From: Mucilaginibacter rubeus
GTDB lineage: Bacteria; Bacteroidota; Bacteroidia; Sphingobacteriales; Sphingobacteriaceae
Assembly (NCBI RefSeq): GCF_003286415.2
Contig: NZ_CP043450.1
Location: forward strand, 1,922,001 to 1,986,000
Direction: 5' to 3'
DNA length: 64,000 nt
Numbering within the stretch: the first letter of the stretch is position 1; the number at the start of each line of letters is the position of its first letter. Shown here piece by piece: positions 1 to 7,353 of the stretch. A program made the position numbers and the translations under genes. The notes under the pieces are model-generated. The model saw only the letters and a list, made by a program, of their open reading frames with translations. It had not been told where the DNA came from and did no database searches.

Positions 1-143
1 TCCACTTTATAAACATCGGTGAAGGCTTCAGTTACAAACTTCCAGGCATTTTGGTCGCGGCCAAAACCATGCGCAAACAGCATAACCTGGGCTCCGTTAC
101 CAACTACATTTACGTTGTTGCGATTTAAAACATCATTCACCAT
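1..143 (-). CDS. Alpha/beta hydrolase, RsbQ-like (partial, 3' end off window)
   Basis: Only the first 47 codons are visible; the start codon is at 143 and the gene runs off the left edge. The translation has an HGFGRDQNAWKFV stretch. This matches the oxyanion-hole HGFG motif of RsbQ-type alpha/beta hydrolases, which in Bacillus feed energy-stress signals to a PP2C phosphatase and sigma-B. In Bacteroidota similar proteins often pair with PAS or kinase proteins, but the neighbour is outside the window. The role as a small-molecule hydrolase or stress sensor is inferred from the family. A general alpha/beta hydrolase remains possible because the catalytic Ser, Asp and His are not in view. Confidence 0.75.
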   Translation of the reverse strand, partial: MVNDVLNRNNVNVVGNGAQVMLFAHGFGRDQNAWKFVTEAFTDVYKV

Positions 144-350
144 TAAATTCAAGATCGAAATTTGTTAAAGTTAAAAAAACTGCAAGAATCGCTCACAAGT
201 TGAGCATAGGGGTAACAAAGCTCTTCGCCCGTTGTTTATAATGGAAAATGCGACTAAGATCTGATAATTTAATTTTTTGTTAAATAATTTAAATTAAAAA
301 TAAATTTCAGTATTTAATTTGTATATTGCGTACTTATTAAAAAAGATATA

Positions 351-545
351 ATGCAAAAAGAAGGAACCGTGAAATTTTTTAATGCCGCAAAAGGCTTTGG
401 ATTTATTTCACAAAATGACAACAGGAATGAAATTTTCGTTCACGCTACAGGTTTAATCGATGAGATCCGTGATAACGATCAAGTCGCTTACGATGTAGAG
501 GAAGGCCGTAAAGGCCTTAATGCGATTAATGTTAAAGTAATCTAA
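351..545 (+). CDS. Cold-shock domain protein (CspA family)
   Basis: A 64-residue protein made only of a cold-shock domain. The RNP1-type motif KGFGFI (about residues 14-19) and the RNP2-type IFVHAT (about 28-33) are both present, and length and fold match single-domain CSPs of about 65-70 residues. Such proteins bind single-stranded RNA or DNA and act as cytoplasmic RNA chaperones, in cold shock, stationary phase or constitutively. A long, very AT-rich leader of about 200 bases precedes it, as is usual for csp genes, and a hairpin terminator follows directly. It appears to be monocistronic. Confidence 0.95.
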   Translation: MQKEGTVKFFNAAKGFGFISQNDNRNEIFVHATGLIDEIRDNDQVAYDVEEGRKGLNAINVKVI

Positions 546-569
546 CTATCACCATATCAAATTCGCAGA

Positions 570-601
570 AGCATCCGTCAATAATAGCGGGTGCTTTTTT
601 T
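570..601 (+). terminator. Rho-independent terminator of the csp gene
   Basis: Stem arms AGCATCCG (570-577) and CGGGTGCT (588-595) pair with one G-T wobble, and a run of T follows to 601. It starts 25 bases after the cold-shock stop codon. Confidence 0.75.
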
Positions 602-681
602 GTTAAGTCCTGACAATAGTGTGGGTGCAGAACAGCTCCTGTCAGGGTTTTCCCGGTGTTGCAAAATAAAAAAACAAACCT

Positions 682-819
682 ATGAGCAAAGACAAAGGCA
701 TTAAAAATGTCAAAAAAGCACCCGGCACTGGCGGTAACAAGTCGGTTTCAGATTACCAGGCCGGTAAAAAAACGACGTCAAACGAAAATTTAGCGATTAA
801 CAAGAAGAAAAAAGATTGA
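682..819 (+). CDS. Small basic protein, unknown function
   Basis: A 45-residue Lys-rich open frame starting MSKDKGIKNVKKAPG and ending in a KKKKD tail. About 30% of residues are Lys or Asn, and there is no hydrophobic segment, so it should be soluble and probably nucleic-acid associated or disordered. It ends 11 bases before the ATG at 831 (and overlaps a possible TTG start at 816), so it is probably translationally linked to the next gene. I do not recognise the family. The clean basic composition and tight spacing support a real gene. Confidence 0.55.
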   Translation: MSKDKGIKNVKKAPGTGGNKSVSDYQAGKKTTSNENLAINKKKKD

Positions 820-830
820 AGACATACAGG

Positions 831-1133
831 ATGATCAATGTTCAGGTAAAGGAATATCTGTTCGATTTGCGAAACACAGCGATAGAGAATGGTTTTAAAC
901 CTGATAAGCCATGGCAGCTGAAATTAGTTAACAAAGCTGATAAGATTGCGATTGAAAAACAATACCGCGCAAGCATATCAGTTGAGGCACCAGCTGACCA
1001 GATTGCGTCTATGCTGAATATGGTTGAGGCCGGGCTCATGTTACCACTTACCGAACCAATCAGTCTGAAAACTATCCAGGTCAATGAGTTACAGTATCTG
1101 ATCGCTTATAACCCTTTGCAAGAGTGGCGTTAA
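831..1133 (+). CDS. Small hypothetical protein
   Basis: 100 residues from the ATG at 831 (MINVQVKEYLFD). The frame could start five codons earlier at a TTG (816) that overlaps the previous stop codon. There is no signal peptide or membrane segment; the composition is a mix of short helices and strands. The family is not recognised. It follows the Lys-rich mini-protein closely and probably shares its mRNA. Confidence 0.55.
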   Translation: MINVQVKEYLFDLRNTAIENGFKPDKPWQLKLVNKADKIAIEKQYRASISVEAPADQIASMLNMVEAGLMLPLTEPISLKTIQVNELQYLIAYNPLQEWR

Positions 1134-1279
1134 GAGGCCGTTGACGCCCAAACACTGTCAGAGCGTAAGCTACATCGTTCATAACCTGATTTAAAGCAAT
1201 GAAGCGTCATGAACCATTGAAGGAACTGCCAGGCATGGGTTGATGTATAGTTTATTCATGCCTACGTAACGCAGCGGAC

Positions 1280-1663
1280 TCAATCCGGCCGCATCGGATT
1301 TTTATGCGGTGACAGCCAGGACCGGACTTTATTCATAAAGAAGTCGAGATCGAAGGGTTTGGCAATGTAATCATCTGCATGGCTTTTTGCAGCGAGCGTT
1401 TCGATATCATTTTTTGCAGAGATCAGCAACACCGGGATTGTTTTGGTCTGGCTATTCTGCTTCAATGCCCTGCAAAGCAGGTGGCCATAGCCATCACTAA
1501 GCCAGTCATCGAGCAGGATCAGGTCAGGTTGAATATCACCCAATTTATTGAATGACAATATATCGCTGACGGCCTCAACGAGGTAGCCTTGTTCTTCAAG
1601 TATAAAGCGGATGATCTGCAGGATATCGTCATCGTTATCGACTACAATTACTCTCTTTTGCAT
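1280..1663 (-). CDS. Single-domain response regulator (CheY-like receiver)
   Basis: 127 residues forming one receiver domain. Acidic pocket residues DNDDD lie at about 9-13. The phosphoacceptor is Asp52 in LILLD, and the conserved Lys102 sits in AKPFD. The usual Thr/Ser switch position is Ser82 in LLISAK. No output domain follows, so the protein should signal by binding a partner, for example as a phosphorelay shuttle or adaptor for a hybrid kinase. No kinase is adjacent; the gene stands alone on the minus strand. Partner unknown. Confidence 0.9.
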   Translation of the reverse strand: MQKRVIVVDNDDDILQIIRFILEEQGYLVEAVSDILSFNKLGDIQPDLILLDDWLSDGYGHLLCRALKQNSQTKTIPVLLISAKNDIETLAAKSHADDYIAKPFDLDFFMNKVRSWLSPHKNPMRPD

Positions 1664-2058
1664 TTACCTCGAATAAGATGTTTATAGCGATTTTAGATTC
1701 AGATATTGGTTACACCTTACAGGAATGAAATTAGTAATTATTTCTCGATAATAAAAAATATAAATTAAAATTTAATTAAAATCTCCCTCATTGTAACTTT
1801 TAAAAACGGTTCAGGCCAATGGCAGGTGCCTGGCCCGGTTACATAAATCTACAACTGATCAGAGAACGTTATACCGCACCTGCATAATCCTACCACTGAC
1901 GATCAGCAATCATTCCCATCATTCTGATTTCAGCATTTGTACTTTGGATACCGAACCGTGGTTGCCGGCTAACAGCCTCAAACCTTTAACCTGATTGGGA
2001 AAATCTATATTTATGTTCTTTTACACAACCATTTTCTCAAATCATTGTTAAGCGAATC
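1664..2058. other. Intergenic region, 395 bp
   Basis: A divergent intergenic space between the receiver gene and the DksA-like gene. The left half is very AT-rich; the right half is mixed. No open frame of convincing composition and no RNA gene was recognised. It must contain the promoters of both flanking genes, but no clear TAnnTTTG element stands out. Confidence 0.5.
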
Positions 2059-2442
2059 ATGCAATCAGAAATTATTAAAACAAAGTACAACGATACAGAA
2101 TTAAATGAATTCAAAATGTTGATCAAAAGCAAGATCAATATGGCGCGCGAAGAATTGCAGGACCTGGTTGGAACGCTCAGTTCTTCCAATTCCAATGGCG
2201 ATGATGCAGCAATCGCCGGGAAAACGCTGGAAGACGGATCTGCTACTTTCGAAAAAGAACAGACCAACCAACTGGCAGGGCGTCAGAAAAAGTTTATCGA
2301 GCAGCTTGAAGCAGCACTGACGCGTATCGAGAATAAAACTTACGGGATCTGCCGTTCTACTGGTAAACTGATCCCTAAAGAACGTTTGATGGCTGTTCCG
2401 CATACTACCCAAAGCATGGAAGCTAAACTCAAGCAGCAATGA
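2059..2442 (+). CDS. TraR/DksA family protein lacking the zinc-finger cysteines
   Basis: 127 residues. Residues 8-40 and 68-92 form the helical hairpin of DksA-type proteins, with an acidic loop (GDDAAIAGKTLEDG, about 50-63) resembling the tip that enters the RNA polymerase secondary channel. The C-terminal part, YGICRSTGKLIPKERL, matches the DksA globular domain. Of the four zinc-ligand positions, however, only the first is Cys; the others read Thr, Ser and Ala. Zinc-independent DksA variants are known. The likely role is transcription control through RNA polymerase under stress. The function is inferred from the family. Confidence 0.85.
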   Translation: MQSEIIKTKYNDTELNEFKMLIKSKINMAREELQDLVGTLSSSNSNGDDAAIAGKTLEDGSATFEKEQTNQLAGRQKKFIEQLEAALTRIENKTYGICRSTGKLIPKERLMAVPHTTQSMEAKLKQQ

Positions 2443-2479
2443 GCCCGTTTACATGGGCGGATGACTGGGCTGCCAGCGT

Positions 2480-3151
2480 TCATTTTCGTGTGTAATCCAG
2501 TTCTCTGACTTTGACCCATTCATTATTATTCAGTTCATAGAATACTTCGGCATAATGAGTGGCATCGTTGATTGTCAAAACCCTGCGATTTTTATTAATC
2601 TGCCCCGGGATCAGTTCGTCGTCCCATTCGTAGGTGAAAGCTTGTTTTACAGGATCGAATGTGCCGGTTTGCATTTGAATGTCACTGCCGATATGGTTAT
2701 TGACTGATATAGTGATATATTTCATTTTGGGGTTGTCAAAGCCTTCGATCTGCATGCTCTGGTAAAAATCTTCTTTCATTTTTCCGTCCGCAACCGGAAC
2801 TGGCAGTTTTCCCCCGGTCATTTCAACACTGTAAAACCGGCCGTTATAGATCGCCTTGCGTACCAGAGTGCCTTTAACAAAAGTCAGTTTGGCATCCTGA
2901 AATGACCAGGTACCCGCAAGCTTTCCCAGTACTTCGTGCGCCTGCCCGGGCCTTGAATAATCAAGCAGTTTGTCCATTGTATCAGGCTTAGTTGCCTGCG
3001 CCATGGACGGAGCACTCAGGCCCATCAGGCCTTCGGCCTGTGTGCTGGAATATCCCCATTTGCCCACGAGGGGATTAATATTGTCAGCAGTAAAGGACAA
3101 AGCTGCAAATAACACGATAATAATAAAGCTGAGCTGATAAAATTTTTTCAC
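2480..3151 (-). CDS. Secreted DUF1579 family protein
   Basis: 223 residues with an N-terminal signal peptide (hydrophobic residues about 8-21, then ADN). The mature part carries LGKLAGTWSF, a GRFY segment and a long beta-rich region typical of DUF1579, a lipocalin-like barrel family of unknown function. It should be periplasmic or outer-membrane facing. It is convergent with the DksA-like gene and 38 bases from it. No operon partner is evident. The DUF1579 assignment rests on motif style. Confidence 0.7.
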   Translation of the reverse strand: MKKFYQLSFIIIVLFAALSFTADNINPLVGKWGYSSTQAEGLMGLSAPSMAQATKPDTMDKLLDYSRPGQAHEVLGKLAGTWSFQDAKLTFVKGTLVRKAIYNGRFYSVEMTGGKLPVPVADGKMKEDFYQSMQIEGFDNPKMKYITISVNNHIGSDIQMQTGTFDPVKQAFTYEWDDELIPGQINKNRRVLTINDATHYAEVFYELNNNEWVKVRELDYTRK

Positions 3152-3285
3152 GCTGATGTTTTAATGATCCTAATGCCTGTCAAAAAAAGGCTATTTTATC
3201 CAACCTGACTTTAGCATACGTTGCAAATACATTCTTATTTGTTGCGTGAGCCGGTCATACCATCAAAAATCTGGCTTAACCCGTA

Positions 3286-3687
3286 TCATATAAGATTGTA
3301 AGATTCCCGCAGGTAGACAAACAAAGCGGGCTGAATATCCGCTACCGAAGTTATGCGGATATGATGCTCAAATTTCTTTCCCCAGGCCTTGCTTTTGAAG
3401 ACCGGTCTTTCCTGGTGTGCAACGGCGGAATAAAACTTGAGGTCAAGTTCTTTTTTCATGGGCCGGATGATCAGGAATCCAACCCGGCGTGTAAAAACGA
3501 TACAATTGGGCGTGACGCCCACTAAAACTTTCGGCCAATCGGCTACCTCAGCCAGTATTTTATCAAAGGCCAAAAGTAGTTCAGGGGGCCGTCCTTCAAA
3601 AAGACTATCCAGGTTTACCCTTGCGCAGTAATGCCGGTAATCTTTCCAGGGTAATTCACGTTCGCATTTCGGGCAGGTCCAGCTCAT
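3286..3687 (-). CDS. DUF5655 domain protein with N-terminal zinc ribbon
   Basis: 133 residues. The N-terminus holds a small zinc-ribbon-like motif (CPKC at 4-7, then HYC at 19-21). The rest (DSLFEGRPPELLLAFDKI to the C-terminus) matches DUF5655, a compact domain of unknown function often found alone or fused to DUF4287. It is soluble and cytoplasmic. It is transcribed alone, divergent from the next small gene. Function unknown. Confidence 0.75.
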   Translation of the reverse strand: MSWTCPKCERELPWKDYRHYCARVNLDSLFEGRPPELLLAFDKILAEVADWPKVLVGVTPNCIVFTRRVGFLIIRPMKKELDLKFYSAVAHQERPVFKSKAWGKKFEHHIRITSVADIQPALFVYLRESYNLI

Positions 3688-3802
3688 GGTTGTGGTTCAG
3701 TCAGCATAACAATACAACAGCAGTAAAGTACGGCTGTTTCGGTTCGCAAAACTTGTTGCAGTAATATTTGTTATTTCTTAAGACAACAAAAATACATTCT
3801 TT

Positions 3803-4024
3803 ATGAGCAGCGCATTCGTCAAAGAGGGCGATTCTGAACAGTTAAAAGATATCGCACCTAATATGGCCTCTTTATTGTTATTTCTTAAAAGAGAAAACGG
3901 CGGGCCCGTACGCGAGCTGCATACCCATATTCATGAACGATTTCAAAAGGAAGTACACGAAATGAGCGACGGCCTGGGCTATATGATCAATGACGACCAG
4001 CAGTGGCAGGTAGTTTTCGACTAA
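3803..4024 (+). CDS. Small hypothetical protein
   Basis: 73 residues, beginning MSSAFVKEGDSEQLKDI. It has no membrane segment and is predicted mixed alpha/beta. The N-terminus resembles the MSRAFVKE start of some GreA-type and small stress proteins, but no further domain is visible. It is preceded by an AT-rich promoter-like stretch at about 3745-3800. The family is not recognised. Composition and isolation between promoters support a real gene. Confidence 0.6.
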   Translation: MSSAFVKEGDSEQLKDIAPNMASLLLFLKRENGGPVRELHTHIHERFQKEVHEMSDGLGYMINDDQQWQVVFD

Positions 4025-4140
4025 GTATTTGCCCTGAAAGCGCCGGTAATACCGTGAATTGTCCTATGATCACCGGATTGGTGCTATTATTTGAGCGGCA
4101 ATAGCTTCCGACTTTTGTGATCGTATTAATAGAGAAAAAA

Positions 4141-4224
4141 ATGTCAGGAAATAAAATTGCGTTAGCGGCCTCCAGGTGGGTCACGATACAGCGGATAGAA
4201 GTTTCGGGAGGGATGGGTTTATGA
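4141..4224 (+). CDS. Possible 27-residue leader ORF before the siderophore-interacting protein
   Basis: A short frame from ATG 4141 ends at a TGA that overlaps the ATG of the next gene (ATGA at 4221-4224). It reads MSGNKIALAASRWVTIQ then six residues and GMGL. The overlap suggests translational coupling, but composition alone cannot prove it is expressed; it could simply be the leader of the next mRNA. Confidence 0.3.
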   Translation: MSGNKIALAASRWVTIQRIEVSGGMGL

Positions 4225-4958
4225 GAAAAGCGGTTAAGTCTGTTTTTACCGTCAGGGAAAAGGTTTTCCTGACGCCGCATTATATCCGTGTTAAATTTGT
4301 CATGACGGATGAGCAGCTGGAATTATTCAGCAATGTACAGGCCGGAGGTCACAACAAACTTTTGTTCGATGACGATACCCGACGCACTTATACTACCCGG
4401 CACATTGACTTTGTGGAAAAGGAATTGTGGGTGGATTTTGTGGCGCATGGTGATAACGGGCCTGCATCGGCCTGGGCTAATGGTGCGCGCCCGGGCGATC
4501 ATCTTGCTATCGCGATGAAAGAGGGGCGAAGGCCGCTTTTTCCTGAAGCCGAGGAATTCCTGTTCATCGGTGACAGCACCGCCTTGCCGGTGATCGGCGC
4601 TATGCTGGAACAGCTGCCCGCGGGTGTCAAAGCCCAGGTGATCATAGAGGTTTTCGGGAAGAATGATGAGCTAAAATTGTCCAGCCCGGCTGATCTTGAT
4701 ATCCGCTGGCTCTACAACGCAAAGCCGGAAGAAGGCAGTGGCCTTGCTGAAATAGCCCGCGAAGCGGCTCTTCCCGAAAATAAAGGGTTCGTGTTCGCAG
4801 CAGCTGAATACGATACGGCGAAGGACCTGAAAGCCTATTTTAAACATGAGCTGGGCTGGGCGTCAGACACGTTTTCCGTTGTTTCCTACTGGAAGCGAGA
4901 CGAGTCTGAAGATCAGTCTTCGGCAAAGCGGAGGGAAGAACGACAAGAGGCCGTTTAG
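4221..4958 (+). CDS. Siderophore-interacting protein (FAD-dependent ferric-siderophore reductase family)
   Basis: 245 residues from ATG 4221, chosen because a GGGAGGG stretch lies just upstream and the family begins near here; a longer frame opens at 4176. Residues 1-105 form the flavin-binding barrel with RRTYTTRH (RxYT motif). Residues 110-230 form the NAD(P)H-binding part with EFLFIGDSTALPVIG. The ViuB/YqjH family reduces ferric siderophores in the cytoplasm to free Fe(II). The C-terminal tail is Lys/Glu/Arg-rich. The stop codon overlaps that of the convergent phytoene synthase by four bases. Confidence 0.9.
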   Translation: MRKAVKSVFTVREKVFLTPHYIRVKFVMTDEQLELFSNVQAGGHNKLLFDDDTRRTYTTRHIDFVEKELWVDFVAHGDNGPASAWANGARPGDHLAIAMKEGRRPLFPEAEEFLFIGDSTALPVIGAMLEQLPAGVKAQVIIEVFGKNDELKLSSPADLDIRWLYNAKPEEGSGLAEIAREAALPENKGFVFAAAEYDTAKDLKAYFKHELGWASDTFSVVSYWKRDESEDQSSAKRREERQEAV

Positions 4959-5791
4959 ATCCAGTTCAGGCGGTGTTTAAGGATGGTGCTGCAAAGCAAC
5001 AATAATTTGCGGCCATTAGAAATCCTGAAGCGTTTGGAGAAAATAGCCCTGGCACCGGCCCGACGGATCTTGCTGAACAGCTGCAGGTAATACCGGTAAG
5101 CCAGGAACACGCCGCGCCTGGAAGATCCGGGGAGGTCGCGGATACCTTTCAAGGCTTCTTTAAAGTCTGCTTCTATATCCTGTTCGATCCTTTTCTTGTC
5201 TTGCTCTGTGAAATTGTCCAGATCGATGCCCGGGAAGTATGACCTGTTCAATTGCCGGTAATCCGCTCCGATGTCCCGCAGGAAATTGATCTTCTGAAAG
5301 GCCGCGCCTAGTTTCATCGCGCGGGGCTTCAGCCGCTCAAAAGCCTGAGCGTCGCCCCCGGTGAACACATGCAGACACATTAGTCCCACGACTTCAGCCG
5401 AACCCAGGATATAGGTTTCGTATTGGCCCTGATCGTAGGTTTGCTTTTCCAAATCCATTTCCATGCTATCCAGGAACTGGCGGATCAACCGGTGATCGAT
5501 CCGGTAGTCAGCCACCGTCCGCTGAAAGGCATTGAGGATCGGGTTCAGGCTTATTTTATCGCTGATCGCCTGAAAACAGTCCTTGCTGAACTGTTCCAGC
5601 AACTGTTGTTTGTTATAATCATGAAAGCTGTCCACGATCTCATCAGCCAGCCGGACAAAACCGTAAATGGCGTAGATCGGCTCATGTAGTTCCTTGTCCA
5701 GGAAGCGGATCCCCAGGGCAAAACTGGTACTGTACCTGCGGGTGGTCAGCTTACTGCATGCTGCTGAGAGCTGGTCAAATTTCTCCTTCAT
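4955..5791 (-). CDS. crtB: Phytoene/squalene synthase family protein
   Basis: 278 residues, the usual length for bacterial phytoene synthases. Both aspartate-rich motifs are present: DEIVD (50-54) and RDIGAD (172-177). These bind Mg-diphosphate in head-to-head condensation of two geranylgeranyl diphosphates, or of farnesyl diphosphates in squalene-type relatives. RSYFPG at about 184-189 also fits. The start overlaps the stop of the upstream MerR/B12 regulator by four bases (ATGA), so the two are translationally coupled. The context points to light- or B12-controlled carotenoid synthesis. Squalene or diapophytoene synthesis cannot be excluded from sequence alone. Confidence 0.85.
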   Translation of the reverse strand: MKEKFDQLSAACSKLTTRRYSTSFALGIRFLDKELHEPIYAIYGFVRLADEIVDSFHDYNKQQLLEQFSKDCFQAISDKISLNPILNAFQRTVADYRIDHRLIRQFLDSMEMDLEKQTYDQGQYETYILGSAEVVGLMCLHVFTGGDAQAFERLKPRAMKLGAAFQKINFLRDIGADYRQLNRSYFPGIDLDNFTEQDKKRIEQDIEADFKEALKGIRDLPGSSRRGVFLAYRYYLQLFSKIRRAGARAIFSKRFRISNGRKLLLLCSTILKHRLNWI

Positions 5792-6696
5792 GGTTTCGGC
5801 ATTTCAGTTGGGTTGGCAATAAGGGACTCAAAATCCGCCAGGCTGCGCAGCCAGGTAACGCCCGGAGGATAATCCAAACTGCCCAACACTTTTATATTCC
5901 CCGACAACAGGATATTGGCGGCCGGGAATTGTGCCGATAACAGATCGACATAATCCTGGGCGTCGGCTACAGGCCTGGCCCGGGTCATGAAAAAAAGCAG
6001 GTTTTGTGGCTTCGTAACATCCGCGGTGTTCACCAGGGCGAACAATGGTACTTTCGGCCCCAGGTATACCACGGGTCGCCCCGCCGCGCGTAACAAATAA
6101 CTGGCCAGCAGCAAGCCAATGTCATGGTCTTCATCTTCGGGTAGAAAGAGTAACCATCCTGGGCCGGCTTCACCGACAACGGGGTTTAAGCTATCTATGG
6201 CCGCAAGCAGCTTTTGCCGGATGATCGCTGACAGGAAATGCTCCTGTGAGGGGCAAAGCGATTCGTTCAGCCACATCAGCCCCATGCGCACCAGGATAGG
6301 GTAGATCACGTGTTTATAGGTTCCCTGCACCCCATTGACCTGGAAGGAGTCAGAGATCAGTTCATTGATCCCGACTTCGTTATAAACCAGGCTTTGGTTA
6401 ACGATCTGCAGGATGAAATATTCAAAGCGGTGTTCTTCCAGCAAGGCGCTTCCCATCTGCTCCAACAACAGGGCTGACATATCATCCTTGTTCAGCGCGC
6501 AGGCCCGCGATATTTTATGCCCGGCATGGTAAAGGCCCGCAATACATAAGAGCCGTTTAAGCTGCTCATCATCATAGTACCGTGTGTTGCCTTCCGTACG
6601 GGAGGGCTTCAAGGCCCCGTAACGCCGCTCCCAGATCCGGATATTATGAACGGATATCCCGGAAAGCTGTGCCAGGTCGGATATCGAATATTTCAT
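5788..6696 (-). CDS. carH: MerR-family regulator with B12-binding domain, CarH-like photoreceptor
   Basis: 302 residues. Residues 1-70 form a MerR helix-turn-helix (ISDLAQLSGISVHNIRIWERR). A helical bundle follows at about 85-165. A Rossmann-type cobalamin-binding domain covers about 178-290. The photoreceptor signature W-x9-EH is intact (Trp142, Glu152-His153), and the B12-ligand motif ExHxxG is present with His191. CarH with adenosylcobalamin represses carotenogenic genes in the dark; light breaks the Co-C bond and releases DNA. It overlaps and precedes crtB, its expected target, and a perfect inverted repeat lies directly upstream. The CarH assignment is strong by motif; light response is inferred. 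Confidence 0.85.
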   Translation of the reverse strand: MKYSISDLAQLSGISVHNIRIWERRYGALKPSRTEGNTRYYDDEQLKRLLCIAGLYHAGHKISRACALNKDDMSALLLEQMGSALLEEHRFEYFILQIVNQSLVYNEVGINELISDSFQVNGVQGTYKHVIYPILVRMGLMWLNESLCPSQEHFLSAIIRQKLLAAIDSLNPVVGEAGPGWLLFLPEDEDHDIGLLLASYLLRAAGRPVVYLGPKVPLFALVNTADVTKPQNLLFFMTRARPVADAQDYVDLLSAQFPAANILLSGNIKVLGSLDYPPGVTWLRSLADFESLIANPTEMPKP

Positions 6697-6697
6697 T

Positions 6698-6730
6698 TTG
6701 TCTAAATATTTTATATATAAATTTAGACAA
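6698..6730 (-). promoter_or_regulatory. Inverted-repeat operator before carH-crtB
   Basis: Perfect arms TTGTCTAAAT (6698-6707) and ATTTAGACAA (6721-6730) are separated by 13 AT-only bases. The repeat begins one base before the carH start codon on the coding strand, so a bound tetramer or dimer would cover the promoter or initiation region. It is probably the CarH-like autoregulatory operator (inferred). Confidence 0.65.
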
Positions 6731-6775
6731 ATAAATCATTTGATCCCAAATTGTTTTAACGAAAAAAAATATATT

Positions 6776-6922
6776 CTATCCGCACACCTTTGACGAGAAG
6801 CAGTCGTCCGGAGCCTTCAACTCCTGCAGGCAGACCACGTCGGGCTTCGCCTCCGAAAGCCAGTGCAGCAGGTTCGGTAAACGTCCGTTGATGCCGTTGA
6901 TATTATACGTGGCGATCTTCAA
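6776..6922 (-). pseudogene. xthA: Truncated exodeoxyribonuclease III (xthA) fragment
   Basis: Frame from a TTG at 6922 to TAG at 6776, 48 codons. It reads KIATYNINGINGRLPNLL and then PDVVCLQELKAP, the invariant N-terminus of exonuclease III including the metal-binding Asn and Glu. Family members are about 255 residues; homology stops after about 43 and the sequence runs into AT-rich DNA and a stop. It is therefore a 5' remnant left by deletion, at the end of the Ku operon. It cannot encode an active nuclease because the catalytic His and Asp are missing. Confidence 0.8.
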
Positions 6923-6926
6923 AGGT

Positions 6927-7352
6927 TCAGCTTAAGCTTCCGGGGTTTAAGGGCAGGTCTTCGGGTGGATTGGCATTTTCAGGGAAATCATCCTGTAAAG
7001 CCTGTTGCTTTTGTTGTTCTTCCGGCGACCGGTAATTCGAAATAAATTCTACTAATGCTACCTGTTCGTAATAGGACAGGAGGCTGCCTTCATACTTCCA
7101 TTCAGTCGCAGAAAGATTTATTTTCCCGAGATAATCCGGGTTCCGGTCATCAGGAAGGTCATCGGCCTGTGCTTCGCTTTCCGCGGGCTCGGTGAATAGA
7201 TGCGTTTCGTCCCCAAAAGCGTCTTTGTAAATTTTGAAAAGGCCGGTAGGATGCAGCTTTCCCTGGGCGTCCTTATGCAGCGCGGGCTCAATGATCACAT
7301 AACGGTCAGTCCCGTCTGCGAGGGGAATATGGGTTTGTACTGGGTTAATCAT
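6927..7352 (-). CDS. Hypothetical acidic protein in the Ku operon
   Basis: 141 residues, strongly acidic, with Pro/Glu-rich ends (PENANPPEDLPLNPG near the C-terminus). There is no signal peptide or membrane segment. It starts one base after the Ku stop codon, so it is almost certainly co-transcribed with Ku. The family is not recognised. A DNA end-joining accessory role is only suggested by position. Confidence 0.65.
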   Translation of the reverse strand: MINPVQTHIPLADGTDRYVIIEPALHKDAQGKLHPTGLFKIYKDAFGDETHLFTEPAESEAQADDLPDDRNPDYLGKINLSATEWKYEGSLLSYYEQVALVEFISNYRSPEEQQKQQALQDDFPENANPPEDLPLNPGSLS

Positions 7353-7353
7353 G

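Noticed and set aside
2101..2439. 112-codon minus-strand frame opposite the DksA-like gene
   Set aside because: Fully antisense to a recognised protein; Phe-rich composition is typical of shadow frames.
4955..4958. Four-base overlap of the convergent siderophore-interacting and crtB stop codons
   Set aside because: Unusual-looking but common in compact genomes; not evidence of shared function.
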